Positions 25,685 to 34,194 of a stretch of DNA of 64,000 nucleotides are shown piece after piece. The stretch is from Hominiventricola filiformis (lineage in GTDB: Bacteria; Bacillota; Clostridia; Lachnospirales; Lachnospiraceae). The notes under the pieces were generated by a model. That model saw nothing but the letters and a program-made list of their open reading frames with translations, was not told the origin of the DNA and searched no databases. The position numbers and the translations under genes were made by a program. Position 1 is the first letter of the stretch; every line of letters starts with the position of its first letter. The stretch covers positions 1-64,000 of the forward strand of contig NZ_JAJEPS010000002.1 of assembly GCF_020686965.1 (NCBI RefSeq), in the 5' to 3' direction.

Positions 25685-26963
25685 CGACTCCACACTCCAA
25701 ATAATCACTTATGTTACTCTCTGAATCGGCAAGCATTGAGAACAGATAGTCTCCCATGCTCATATTAAATCCAGCTGCATCATTCTCTAACTGTTTCTGA
25801 CCTGATTTTTTAAAAGTAAAGAACTCAGCCACGCCGGGCTTTCTATTCATACCAACATGAATCCAAGAAGGGTTTAAATAGCTGATAATATATGGCGAAT
25901 GACTAGTAATAATTACCTTACAATCATCTAACAACTGACTTATAATTTGTATATATGCTTGAAATAGTCCGGGATGAACAGAGTTCTCAGGCTCTTCGAT
26001 CGCTATCAATGAGATATTGCTTACACTAGATACAATTATCTTGGTCAGTATCATAAATACTCTCTTTGATCCATCTGACATCATTGAAAAGTTAACTGGG
26101 TTCGCTAAGTTTTTATCTTTAACAAATAATACATAGATAGAATTCGTAAATACAAATGGCGCATCGTCAGGAAACTGGTCACTTTCATCTGCATTGATTT
26201 TGAAATTCTTTACAATAACATCCTCAATGTCTGGAAATAACTGAAAATACACATCTTTCAACAATTCAAATTTATCTGGATTCTGTTTCTTCAAATTGAA
26301 GATAATACGTGGAAGATTATCAGCGTTAATCATCTCATTTTCAAATCCCTTACGAATAATTGGGTCTGGCTGATAAAAACTCTTTGCATCCAGATTATTT
26401 TCCATATATATCTTCATTCCATTTAGCTTTGTAATAATCTCTGCATAATATAACTCATCGTAGGCTCTTAGTTTATTTGCAACAAGCTCTGCAGAATCAA
26501 CTTTTATCTTTGACGAGCATCGTCCTGTCTCAGAACTTTTATATAATGCTGTGTCCAGTGTTCTATTGATTAATTGAGTATACTTCTGTCCTTTCTCGTT
26601 AAGCTTAACTTTTAGAAACTCAGAAACAATTCCCGGCTCCATATCCTCACTGTTTTTCCATACAAATTCAAAGCCATACTGGACGATGTACTCCTGACCA
26701 TGAATATCAGTAGACACCTCCATCTCATACTTATAATTTTTTCCAATCATATTACAATTAATTGGAATTAAATTAGAATTTGCCATCATTTCCTTTTTAT
26801 CTTCAATTGTAGCTTTAATAAATGCTAATCCAAAATCAATGCCGGAAAGCACATTTGACTTACCAAAATTGTTAAGTGCAACAAGAGCAGTAATATTATC
26901 AAAAGAGATTTTTACGTTTGATAAATTTTTGAAGCCATCAATCAAAACAGCTTGAATCTTCAT
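25677..26963 (-). CDS. AAA_15/AAA_21 (OLD/RloA-like) ATPase
   Basis: A 428-aa SMC/ABC-like ATPase: N-terminal MKIQAVLIDGFKNLSNVKISF, Walker A ALNNFGKSNVL (about residues 32-42), and near the C terminus the Walker B/D-loop SLIAIEEPENSVHPGLF (about 325) and H-loop IITSHSPYIIS (about 355). Such sensors pair with TOPRIM nucleases in anti-phage systems (OLD, PARIS, RloAB). Start MKIQAV (26963) is chosen from family alignment. The gene sits alone among decayed mobile-element pieces, with an AT-rich promoter region (27000-27110), so the pair is likely cargo kept by selection. Confidence 0.85.
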   Translation of the reverse strand: MKIQAVLIDGFKNLSNVKISFDNITALVALNNFGKSNVLSGIDFGLAFIKATIEDKKEMMANSNLIPINCNMIGKNYKYEMEVSTDIHGQEYIVQYGFEFVWKNSEDMEPGIVSEFLKVKLNEKGQKYTQLINRTLDTALYKSSETGRCSSKIKVDSAELVANKLRAYDELYYAEIITKLNGMKIYMENNLDAKSFYQPDPIIRKGFENEMINADNLPRIIFNLKKQNPDKFELLKDVYFQLFPDIEDVIVKNFKINADESDQFPDDAPFVFTNSIYVLFVKDKNLANPVNFSMMSDGSKRVFMILTKIIVSSVSNISLIAIEEPENSVHPGLFQAYIQIISQLLDDCKVIITSHSPYIISYLNPSWIHVGMNRKPGVAEFFTFKKSGQKQLENDAAGFNMSMGDYLFSMLADSESNISDYLECGVDE

Positions 26964-27153
26964 ACTGACACATCCTTTTTCTTTTATTGTACTCATAATA
27001 TATCACCTCGTTTAATAAAATGCAAGTATTTTTTGCGTATTTTTTATATTAACATTATTATATGCAATATATTTCATAATATAAGCAATTTATATTTTCC
27101 TTTTTTACGAATCTCGCTCTCGTTTTACTCACCTTTTACTCAACAAGGTTCAA

Positions 27154-27360
27154 TTAGCATTCTGCCGCTTCCAGAGAAATTTCTGCAAATTTCTCATCGG
27201 TGATACTCTGGAGCTTACCTAACACCTGCTCTCCAAGCTCCTCCATGTCGCTGTCCTTTATGTGCGGCATTACCTGTCTGATCTGCCCAATCATATTCGT
27301 CCTGTCCTGTGTCTCAAACACACACATGAAATCGATATCTTCTACTGTGAATTTACTCAT
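27154..27360 (-). CDS. TTRAP (transposon-transfer assisting) family protein
   Basis: A 68-aa acidic protein beginning MSKFTVEDIDFMCVFETQDR with ...VMPHI..D..MEELGEQVLGKL, the pattern of the TTRAP family encoded in Clostridia conjugative elements. It is full length for the family. Its normal neighbours are missing or broken, so it is a leftover of an ICE. The tail of a possible DUF4316-like gene lies just upstream. Confidence 0.75.
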   Translation of the reverse strand: MSKFTVEDIDFMCVFETQDRTNMIGQIRQVMPHIKDSDMEELGEQVLGKLQSITDEKFAEISLEAAEC

Positions 27361-27364
27361 CTTC

Positions 27365-27478
27365 TTACATCTCCCTCTGTGATTTTTTCTCGGTTTCCTT
27401 TTCCGGTGAAGTACGCTCTGTCTTATCTCTCTGCTCTATGACCGCCCTTTTCTCCGCCAACTTCTCCTTTATAAAGCT
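27365..27478 (-). pseudogene. C-terminal tail of a DUF4316-like ICE protein
   Basis: The minus strand has 37 codons open after a TGA, reading SFIKEKLAEKRAVIEQRDKT and ending in KKSQREM. This charged helical tail is like the end of the DUF4316-type protein that usually precedes TTRAP in these elements. No start codon or body is present. Assignment rests on position and composition only. Confidence 0.35.
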
Positions 27479-27696
27479 TCACATAAACTAATTTCATTTG
27501 CATCTGCTCCTTTCGCAAAAAATAAGCAGCCACACACCATAGTGCATGACTGCTATGTAAAAAGTTCAGGAAGGATTTTTGCAACCTGATACAATTTTCT
27601 GTAATCTCCATCATTTCAAAAGTCGAAGATTTTTCATTTTTTGAAACTGCTTCGATGTACTTATTATACTGTCTGCTAATAGTATGTGCAAGAGAT

Positions 27697-27735
27697 CGCT
27701 TTCAAAAACACAAAATATTTTATTTTTTGAAAGCG
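27697..27735. terminator. Inverted repeat, probable terminator
   Basis: CGCTTTCAAAAA and TTTTTGAAAGCG form a perfect 12-bp stem with a 15-nt loop. The stretch 27480-27788 holds no convincing gene. Confidence 0.55.
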
Positions 27736-27788
27736 GAGACTATGTAAAGGCAACCCGAAGGCTGCCCCAGGCATCAAGCCTATCCTGT

Positions 27789-27995
27789 TTACACAGGTTC
27801 ATTATCATCTACATCGACGGAGCTATCATTACAAATCACAGCTGTGTAACCTGGTTTTCTTTTATCGTATACAATGTCGCCAACTGTTTTTCCATATCTC
27901 ACAAATACTTCCATATCTGCACTACATTTCGGACATTTAACTTCTTTAATTGAAATCATATTTCTGGCATCCGTACATCCTGAAAAAAATCCCAT
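27789..27995 (-). CDS. Small zinc-ribbon-like protein (degenerate)
   Basis: A 68-aa protein with one metal-binding pair in KEVKCPKCSADMEVFVRYGKT, resembling the 64-aa zinc ribbon at 29565-29759 (same C-P-x-C then an F-V-x-x-G-x-T segment). The second C-x-x-C pair, expected after GDIV, is replaced by YDKRKPGY, and the C terminus diverges into an acidic tail, so zinc binding would be incomplete. It follows the CooC-like gene at 28045-28821 and may be the decayed zinc ribbon of the duplicated cassette. The RBS is weak. Confidence 0.45.
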   Translation of the reverse strand: MGFFSGCTDARNMISIKEVKCPKCSADMEVFVRYGKTVGDIVYDKRKPGYTAVICNDSSVDVDDNEPV

Positions 27996-28044
27996 TTTTT
28001 CACTTTTTTCCTGTATACATTTTACTATTTTCTTAACCTATCAT

Positions 28045-28821
28045 TTATTGCTTCAAAATTTTCCTTGCAAGCGTATGAATTTCCGGAATTTCCATCATTA
28101 GTTCATCTCCAAGCAATCCCTTTCTTGCGATTTCTGTATCTGTTGAAATAACTGCCAACACCTTACTCTGATCGTCAATAGACTCTAACATTGTTGGCAA
28201 AACCAGTTCATTTACTTTATTTAACACAAAAAATACAGGTTTTCCAATGCTTTCCCCCAGCTGTTGGATTTTTTTCGTCAGCTTCAATGATTCAAACGAA
28301 GGATCTACGATCATTAAAATCAAATCTACACTGTTATCTACACCACGTCCAAAATGTTCTACCCCAGCTTCCATATCCAGCAATGCAACTTCATTATCTC
28401 CTACCGTCAGATGTTTGATAAATTGCTTTAAAATACTATTCATTGTGCAGGCACAGCCTTCATTTGCCTGATGTATTTTTCCACTGGAAATAAGCATCAC
28501 GCCATTGTTTCGTGAAATATATTCTTCAGGTATCTCATTCAATGTAAATGGTTCCGAATAGAACTTTTTTGCAAATGCAGACAACTTCACTGTATCAAGA
28601 ATCTCTCCTGCCATCATTGTTTTAAAAGCTTTCTCCTTACCGCCAAAAAACTCTGTAAAATCCCTTGGAAGCTTTACGCCAAGTTGGCGATGCAGCCCAT
28701 AATTTGATTCATCAGAATCGGCTACAAGAACCGTCTTTCCCATTCGTTCAAATTCTTTGGCAAGCAGCGCTGATACTGTACTTTTTCCACAGCCACCTTT
28801 GCCACATACTGTAATCTTCAT
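28045..28821 (-). CDS. CooC-like P-loop ATPase (copy 1)
   Basis: A 258-aa deviant-Walker-A ATPase of the MinD/CooC/NifH class: MKITVCGKGGCGKSTVSALLA, switch VADSDESNYGLHRQLG, and a central GCACTMNSILKQF whose Cys-x-Cys corresponds to the metal-binding motif of CooC, then LLDMEAGVEHFGRGVD. CooC proteins insert nickel into carbon monoxide dehydrogenase or assist related corrinoid/metal enzymes. No CODH gene is in the window. RBS TTGGAGGATTG precedes the start. It differs clearly in sequence from the second CooC-like protein at 32618-33388, so they are paralogues rather than recent copies. Confidence 0.85.
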   Translation of the reverse strand: MKITVCGKGGCGKSTVSALLAKEFERMGKTVLVADSDESNYGLHRQLGVKLPRDFTEFFGGKEKAFKTMMAGEILDTVKLSAFAKKFYSEPFTLNEIPEEYISRNNGVMLISSGKIHQANEGCACTMNSILKQFIKHLTVGDNEVALLDMEAGVEHFGRGVDNSVDLILMIVDPSFESLKLTKKIQQLGESIGKPVFFVLNKVNELVLPTMLESIDDQSKVLAVISTDTEIARKGLLGDELMMEIPEIHTLARKILKQ

Positions 28822-28849
28822 AGTTTCAATCCTCCAACTTACTATGTTT

Positions 28850-28976
28850 CATATTTTTCCTCCTAAATTTCTGAACAATCTTATCAAAGCCGGACTGGAA
28901 AGTTTTCTGATTCATGATCAGAGGGAAGAAAATGCTTCCGATAATTTTTGCAGCAAAATTTCTCCAACTGTTACCG
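28850..28976. pseudogene. Remnant of deleted tetR and cooC-2 copies
   Basis: 28850-28881 repeats 33386-33417 exactly (leader and start region of the other CooC gene). 28881-28976 repeats 34094-34189 (3' end of the tetR gene) with one mismatch in 96. The two pieces are directly joined here, so the tetR body and the cooC-2 body have been deleted. What remains includes a perfect AGGAGG before ATG followed by an eight-codon frame that stops at TGA before the cooC-1 start. The region overlaps the 3' end of the DUF3786 gene. Confidence 0.85.
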
Positions 28977-29544
28977 CATCTTCTACACTCAGATAATGAT
29001 CAGCATGATCCTGAAGAAATAGTTTGCCAGATACAGGAAATTCTTCATCTGCAAACCATATCTTTAAAGTTACCGGATATCTTGGCAGAACCGGAAAAAC
29101 AGCACACAAATCCGCCTTTGTCTCTATGAATTCTGCACCCAGACTTTTACATGCTTTCTGAATTTTCTCAGGATCTTTGTCCTGCAAAAGCTTTTCCAGT
29201 TTCTGCTCTGCAGTCCGGTCAAACTTGGTTCCCCGAATCAATCCATCTTTCAGGTTACCAAAAGTAATGAGCTTCTGTGAGCCTTCTGTTCCATCTGCCA
29301 TGTCCAGATAATGCAGCAATGTCAGATAATGCCATTCGTCCATGTTTGAGTTAATACGAAACTCAGGAAGTTGAATTTCAATCGCTTCATGAAAACTCGG
29401 TACCTCAAGCATATTTCGATTGCTATGAAAAACAGCCCCACTTTTTGCAGCAAGATCCTCTCCGGAACGATTTTGCAGCCGTTTTACTGCTGCCTGTAAC
29501 ATTTCCTGAAATGCACGATTTTCTGTTTGATTTTTGTATTCCAT
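28918..29544 (-). CDS. DUF3786 family protein
   Basis: A 208-aa soluble protein of the DUF3786 type (anaerobe-specific, function unknown): central DEWHYLTLLHYLDMADGT, then ITFGNLKDGLIRGTKFD and a C-terminal PVTLKIWFADEEFPVSGKLF followed by LSVEDAVTVGEILLQKL. The family is often encoded near corrinoid or iron-sulfur protein genes. It is followed, in the opposite sense, by the tetR remnant that overlaps its last 20 codons. Its 5' 126 nt are duplicated as a dead fragment at 34193-34318, where the start ATG has become AAG. Confidence 0.8.
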   Translation of the reverse strand: MEYKNQTENRAFQEMLQAAVKRLQNRSGEDLAAKSGAVFHSNRNMLEVPSFHEAIEIQLPEFRINSNMDEWHYLTLLHYLDMADGTEGSQKLITFGNLKDGLIRGTKFDRTAEQKLEKLLQDKDPEKIQKACKSLGAEFIETKADLCAVFPVLPRYPVTLKIWFADEEFPVSGKLFLQDHADHYLSVEDAVTVGEILLQKLSEAFSSL

Positions 29545-29564
29545 ACGTTCTCCTTAAATGATTC

Positions 29565-29759
29565 TTACTCCACTTCCTCCAGTTCTGTTCCTTCCGGAAG
29601 AATATATCCGCAGTTATCACATACTCCGTCCTCTGCGAGTATCCCGTCTTTCACAAAGGCTTCAATGCCTCCCGGTTCATGACAGTGTGGACAATCTAAT
29701 TCCTGTATCCTTTTCTGATTTCTTACATCCTGGCAATTGGCAAATTCAATTTTACCCAT
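29565..29759 (-). CDS. Small zinc-ribbon protein
   Basis: A 64-aa protein with two Cys pairs, ELDCPHCHEPGGIEAFV and GVCDNCGYILPEGTELEE, forming a classical zinc ribbon (rubredoxin-like spacing). Start MGKIEF (29759) chosen because the preceding bases include GGAGG about 6-10 nt upstream (GGAGGAATCACC). It lies between the VWA gene and the DUF3786 gene (17- and 21-nt gaps) and is probably co-translated with them; a role in metal delivery or as an assembly adaptor for the AAA/VWA pair is inference. Confidence 0.75.
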   Translation of the reverse strand: MGKIEFANCQDVRNQKRIQELDCPHCHEPGGIEAFVKDGILAEDGVCDNCGYILPEGTELEEVE

Positions 29760-29775
29760 GGTGATTCCTCCATTT

Positions 29776-31593
29776 TCATTCCATATCAATTTGTCTTCGC
29801 AAAAAAGTTCCTATCATACGGGAAAAATTGCTGATATTACGAATATAGGCAAAGTCTTTTCCATAGATTCTCTTTTCCACGGAGAGTTCTTCCTCATTCC
29901 CTACAAAAATACCAATTACGAAAATCCCCTGATTTCTGGCCCGACGCACCTCATATGCAGTATCTTTCACAGCTCCTTCTCCGTCATAGATCCTGGGCTG
30001 GCGGGTTCCTGGTCGTTGTATACTCATATCACAAGGGTTTCCATCACTTAATACAATTAAAATCTTATTTCTTTCCGGTCGATCCATGAGAGAGGAACAG
30101 ACTGTTTTCAGTGCAAGCCCATCTCTGTTATTAGCATATGCCCGAAATTGAAAGATTCTTTCATTTGTTTCACTTGGATCTTCATAATCCCGAAATCTCT
30201 GAAGTACTGTATATCCCCAGAAAGCACAGTATCCTGTCACCCGATGAGGAATTCCTGCCTGACTTAATGCTTCACTGATAATATATCCCTGCGCCGCTAC
30301 CTGAGCCTGTCTACCAGCCTGGGAACCACTGGAATCAATCAGGACATCTATTACAAATTCAGAATCTTCTGATCTCTTTTTTCTATTAAATAGCTTGTCA
30401 TCGTCTGTTCTTCCAATTTTCCATAACCGTTCTGGAACAAGCTGCCCTGCATCAGATCTGCTGACAAAATCATCCTTTCGGATTATAAATGCCCGTTTCA
30501 GTGACTCTGCCAACACAGAAATATTTCTTTTGATGATCCAGTGATTTTTTCCATAATAGGCTTTATTTTTTTCAAACTGCAGCTGAGCAAAACGGTATTG
30601 ATTATTTTTTATCACAGGGTTCTGTAAAATTCCGTCTGTAAGATACAGGTTACAGTTTTTGTGGATTCCTGTACAAAATTTCCGGTTGACTCTGGCCTGT
30701 TCCGATTCACTTAGATACGATTTTCCGTAATTCAGTTCCACATATTCCCGTATCCGTCGCACTGCCTGTGGATTTATATTCTCCGGGCTTTCCGGAACTT
30801 CTTCTTTTTCCGGAGAAAAATAAGATCTTTTTTTCTTTTTGTTTCTGATATCCAGACTCATCATCTTTTTTTTGATATTAGAAAGATATTTTTGAATGAT
30901 GTCTTCCATCTGTTCATCCGTCATGCATTCCTGCCACGCGTCATTGGCCAATGCCATATCCGGTAAATTCAGAATCTTCTCCAGATTTCCATTCTTTTTT
31001 TCAAAAGAAGGATCCAGAACATGATTATAAATCTCATCTATCACGTTTATGACATCTTCCGTATTTTCCGCATCCTTCAGAGATAGAATCTTGTACAATG
31101 CAATCTCTGCCTGTGGATCCATTCCCTTATCGTCTGTGTTCTCCAGAACATGCCTTATATACAGAAGCCTGATCCTGTGAATCAGGTCTGTTCCGGCTTT
31201 GTCTGATACCTGCTCTTCTTCGGCCTTTTCCAATTCTCTGAATGCCTGTTCTCTGATTTCTTTTGTTCCCAAACGTTCTCGAATGATAACACGCTCCACT
31301 GCAGCATCCATGCATAATCCAGCAAGAGGCAAAAGCATATCTTCTCCAGCAGAAAAATGTAATTTTTTCATCAGATACATGCCAAGTTTCTTCTGATCAA
31401 AATATCGTGCAAAGGCACCCTGCTTCACTGCCTCATACAGAACCGTTTGTTTTGAATAATCATATTTTTCTGTGTCCGGTTCAAATTCCATATCATAATC
31501 ACCACTGACTGTCCAAAAAAGATTTCTGATACGATTGCTGATCTCCAGACGATGTTCTTCCAGTTGTTCCGCCGGCCATCTGACATCCTCCAT
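29776..31593 (-). CDS. VWA-domain protein of a MoxR/CobS-type pair
   Basis: A 605-aa protein with a helical N-terminal region (1-400) and a C-terminal von Willebrand A domain: MIDAS motif in VIDVLIDSSGSQAGRQ (about residues 418-433), Thr/Ser in NRDGLALKTV and the Asp of ILIVLSDGNPCD. It resembles CobT/NorD-like chelatase or activase subunits. The next gene upstream encodes the matching AAA ATPase, six nt away. AAA+VWA pairs insert metals (Mg, Co) or activate metalloenzymes; with CooC-like and zinc-ribbon neighbours a metallocentre assembly machine is the best guess. Confidence 0.85.
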   Translation of the reverse strand: MEDVRWPAEQLEEHRLEISNRIRNLFWTVSGDYDMEFEPDTEKYDYSKQTVLYEAVKQGAFARYFDQKKLGMYLMKKLHFSAGEDMLLPLAGLCMDAAVERVIIRERLGTKEIREQAFRELEKAEEEQVSDKAGTDLIHRIRLLYIRHVLENTDDKGMDPQAEIALYKILSLKDAENTEDVINVIDEIYNHVLDPSFEKKNGNLEKILNLPDMALANDAWQECMTDEQMEDIIQKYLSNIKKKMMSLDIRNKKKKRSYFSPEKEEVPESPENINPQAVRRIREYVELNYGKSYLSESEQARVNRKFCTGIHKNCNLYLTDGILQNPVIKNNQYRFAQLQFEKNKAYYGKNHWIIKRNISVLAESLKRAFIIRKDDFVSRSDAGQLVPERLWKIGRTDDDKLFNRKKRSEDSEFVIDVLIDSSGSQAGRQAQVAAQGYIISEALSQAGIPHRVTGYCAFWGYTVLQRFRDYEDPSETNERIFQFRAYANNRDGLALKTVCSSLMDRPERNKILIVLSDGNPCDMSIQRPGTRQPRIYDGEGAVKDTAYEVRRARNQGIFVIGIFVGNEEELSVEKRIYGKDFAYIRNISNFSRMIGTFLRRQIDME

Positions 31594-31599
31594 ACAAGT

Positions 31600-32532
31600 T
31601 TACCCCCATATGTCTTTTCCGGTCCAGGAAGATGGGATTCTGGTAGAAACCACATCTTCTACGATCTCTTTTTCAAATACATCAAAACTTTTATTTATGA
31701 TCCCCATCTGGATTGCTTCAATTGGAGAAAGTCCGCTTCTTGTTGCCTTTACAGCAGAAACCAATCCTCTCAGGTCGAGAGATTTTGTTGAGATTTCTCC
31801 ATGATAAGCTTTGATCTGCAAATCCAGAAACAGTCCTGCAAAAGCTTTCAATGCACTTTTTTTCCCCTCTGGAAAATGTTGTCTTAATACAAAAAGGACA
31901 CTATCCTCATCCATTTCAGGCATATCAATTACCATAAACCTTGAAACCAATGCTTCATTTAACTCTCTGGTACCTGCGTAACCATAATTCATCGTGCCGA
32001 TAAATCGTGTTGCCGGATGAAGTAAAATCCTGTTATATCCTGGAATATCGATTCTGCGCCGATGATCCAGTGTGGCATGCAGTACAGAAACCGCATCATT
32101 TTTTGCCATATTGATTTCGTCCAGGATTCCAAATCCTCCAAATTCCGCACATTGGTAGATGGGACCTTTCCGAAGGCGAACTTCATTATTTATAAAGGTA
32201 TCCGTTCCAATCAGATCGGCACTGTCTGTATTTACGTGAAAAGAAATGTCGTATTCCGGTCTTCCGAATATCCATGCCAGTGTCTCACATAGTACATTTT
32301 TTCCTGTAGCTTTCGCACCGGAAAGTAACAGGTTATCTCCCTGAAGAAGCGCTGCTATTGACATTTCCAGAATCTTTTTCCCATAGAATAGGATATCCGG
32401 TTTTTCTATCCGTTCCTTTACTTGATCCTCCACCTCATAACGCATGTGAAAATCTCTCAGTTCTCCAATCAGTTCCTGTGCTATCTTCTGGTCTTCTAAA
32501 TATTTTTCTATTTCTGTCCAATTATTTTTCAT
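31600..32532 (-). CDS. MoxR/CobS-type AAA_5 ATPase
   Basis: A 310-aa AAA ATPase: Walker A LLSGAKATGKNVLCETLAW (about residues 72-90, the usual final Gly-Lys-Ser/Thr is GKN), Walker B GGFGILDEINMAKND (about 133), sensor 1 RFIGTMNYGYAGTRELNEAL and arginine finger in LVSRFMVIDMPE. It belongs with the VWA protein encoded directly downstream. The Asn after the P-loop Lys is unusual and worth noting when judging ATPase activity. Confidence 0.88.
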   Translation of the reverse strand: MKNNWTEIEKYLEDQKIAQELIGELRDFHMRYEVEDQVKERIEKPDILFYGKKILEMSIAALLQGDNLLLSGAKATGKNVLCETLAWIFGRPEYDISFHVNTDSADLIGTDTFINNEVRLRKGPIYQCAEFGGFGILDEINMAKNDAVSVLHATLDHRRRIDIPGYNRILLHPATRFIGTMNYGYAGTRELNEALVSRFMVIDMPEMDEDSVLFVLRQHFPEGKKSALKAFAGLFLDLQIKAYHGEISTKSLDLRGLVSAVKATRSGLSPIEAIQMGIINKSFDVFEKEIVEDVVSTRIPSSWTGKDIWG

Positions 32533-32586
32533 GAAGATTTTCCTTTCTTTGCAATTGGTTATACCAAATCAGATACTATTTCTGTT

Positions 32587-32612
32587 TACTCAATCTTCAA
32601 ACTTTCAATCCT
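32587..32612 (-). pseudogene. Remnant of a cooC-1 leader after cooC-2
   Basis: On the minus strand the end of the cooC-2 gene is followed by GTTGGAGGATTGAAAGTTTG, nearly the same as the RBS/start region of cooC-1 (GTTGGAGGATTGAAACTATG at 28819-28838), with the ATG changed. It marks a lost second copy of cooC-1. Confidence 0.65.
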
Positions 32613-32617
32613 CCAAC

Positions 32618-33388
32618 TCACAATCCTAACTTCTTTATAATTTCTCCCAGTGCACTTCTTACAGGAGAATCTTTCGGAAGCCGTATGATTGGTTTTCCAT
32701 CACAGTCATACTGATATACCTGATCATCATGTGGTACAACCCCTAACAGTTCCAGTCCCTGATTTCGGATTTCTTCCAGAGTTCCGGCATCCAGTTTTCC
32801 ATCTGGAACACGATTCACGATTAATCCAGTTTTCTGTGGTTTAAAGTTTAACTCCTTCATCAGCTTTGCTATACGCCCGGCTGCCTGAACACCTCTTCTG
32901 GAACAGTCACTTACAAGAATCGCAACTTCCATCATTGGCAGGATTCCTCTGCTGATATGTTCCATACCTGCTTCGTTATCAACCACAATATATGGATAAT
33001 GGCTTTGCAGTTTCTGAACCTGGGTCTGCACAAGACCATTTACAAAACAATAGCAGCCCTGTCCCTGGGTTCGCCCCATTACCATCAAATCATAATCGTC
33101 TTCTTCTGCAATCGCATCAGAAAGACGCATCTCCAGATAAGCCTGTTTTGTCATTCCTGCCGGAATCTGATATCGTGGATCAACTCCTGCACGTTCAATC
33201 TCTTCTCTCAGTTCTCCGAGTGTAATCTCCGGTTCAACGCCGAGCACTTCATTCAGATTCGCATTCGCATCTGCATCTACAGCTAAAACCGGATGTTTTC
33301 CATTTTCACATAAATATTGAATCAACAATCCACAAAGGGTTGTTTTCCCTACACCGCCTTTTCCTGATACTGCAATTACATGTCCCAT
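32618..33388 (-). CDS. CooC-like P-loop ATPase (copy 2)
   Basis: A 256-aa MinD/CooC-class ATPase: MGHVIAVSGKGGVGKTTLCG, switch AVDADANANLNEVLGVEPE, central GQGCYCFVNGLVQTQVQKL whose Cys-x-Cys matches CooC, then IVVDNEAGMEHISRGI. It is of the CooC/acetyl-CoA-synthase accessory (AcsF-like) type used to load nickel or activate corrinoid/iron-sulfur proteins. RBS AGGAGG. The gene starts divergently from tetR across a 161-nt control region with a palindromic operator, so TetR control is likely. Confidence 0.87.
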   Translation of the reverse strand: MGHVIAVSGKGGVGKTTLCGLLIQYLCENGKHPVLAVDADANANLNEVLGVEPEITLGELREEIERAGVDPRYQIPAGMTKQAYLEMRLSDAIAEEDDYDLMVMGRTQGQGCYCFVNGLVQTQVQKLQSHYPYIVVDNEAGMEHISRGILPMMEVAILVSDCSRRGVQAAGRIAKLMKELNFKPQKTGLIVNRVPDGKLDAGTLEEIRNQGLELLGVVPHDDQVYQYDCDGKPIIRLPKDSPVRSALGEIIKKLGL

Positions 33389-33418
33389 ATTTTTCCTCCT
33401 AAATTTCTGAACAATCTG

Positions 33419-33467
33419 TTGACTTTTTCTTTAAATCTCATTATAGTTGTTACTATATGAATTACAA
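33419..33467. promoter_or_regulatory. Divergent promoter and operator between cooC-2 and tetR
   Basis: Plus strand: TTGACT (33419-33424), 17-nt spacer, TATAGT (33442-33447) toward tetR. Minus strand: TTGTAA (33462-33467), 16-nt spacer, TATAAT (33440-33445) toward cooC-2. A palindrome TTGTTAC...ATTACAA (33447-33467) overlaps both, a typical TetR operator position. The same unit recurs at 34370-34419. Confidence 0.75.
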
Positions 33468-33549
33468 TAATCAGTCTGTGAGATTTGTATGGTTACTCAA
33501 CACATCAGAAAAACTGTTGAGAAATGATACATTGTAAAGCATACATTCA

Positions 33550-34194
33550 ATGGAGGCCATTATGTCGGAAAAAACAAGCAAGCAGGACCGCCGTACCAGA
33601 TATACCAGACAAAGCATAAAGGAAACTTTTTTAGAATTATTAAAACAGAAAAATTTCACAAAAATCACGGTCACTGAAATCTGTAAAATTTCTGAAATAA
33701 ACAGAGGTACTTTTTATCTGCATTATTACGATATCCATGACGTGTTGGAAGATATTTTAAATGATATAACACAGGATATGAAAACAACGGTAGAACACTT
33801 ATTTTGCCCAAACCAGAAAAACTGTTCCTATCCCTTCTGCCAAAAGATTCAGATGGAAACAAAATACAGATCTCTGTTTCTGGATGATACAATTGCTTCC
33901 ATTCTTCTGGAAAAAATAGCAGAAAATACAAAAGAAGGCTATGTGACCTGGCTTATGTCACACAGCCTCCTGACCTTTGAGCAGGCAGAATCGGTTTTTT
34001 ATTTTCAAATGAATGGCTGTCTTTCCATCAACAGGCTGATGCTCCGCAATCACTGTAATGACTGGAAACAGATTCAGACAACCATTGACAAATTTATCAA
34101 AGCCGGACTGGAAAGTTTTCTGATTCATGATCAGAGGGAAGAAAATGCTTCCGATAATTTTTGCAGCAAAATTTTTCCAACTGTTACCGGATAA
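33550..34194 (+). CDS. TetR/AcrR-family regulator
   Basis: A 214-aa regulator with N-terminal TetR helix-turn-helix (about residues 14-60): RRTRYTRQSIKETFLELLKQ and ITVTEICKISEINRGTFYLHY. The C-terminal ligand domain (60-190) has a Cys-rich patch CPNQKNCSYPFC (about 86-97). The last 24 residues, after AGLESF, read through sequence that is antisense to the DUF3786 3' end, so this tail may be a by-product of rearrangement. It is divergent from cooC-2 and likely controls that operon and itself. RBS GGAGG lies 5 nt before ATG if the start is at MSEKTS (33562). Confidence 0.88.
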   Translation: MEAIMSEKTSKQDRRTRYTRQSIKETFLELLKQKNFTKITVTEICKISEINRGTFYLHYYDIHDVLEDILNDITQDMKTTVEHLFCPNQKNCSYPFCQKIQMETKYRSLFLDDTIASILLEKIAENTKEGYVTWLMSHSLLTFEQAESVFYFQMNGCLSINRLMLRNHCNDWKQIQTTIDKFIKAGLESFLIHDQREENASDNFCSKIFPTVTG

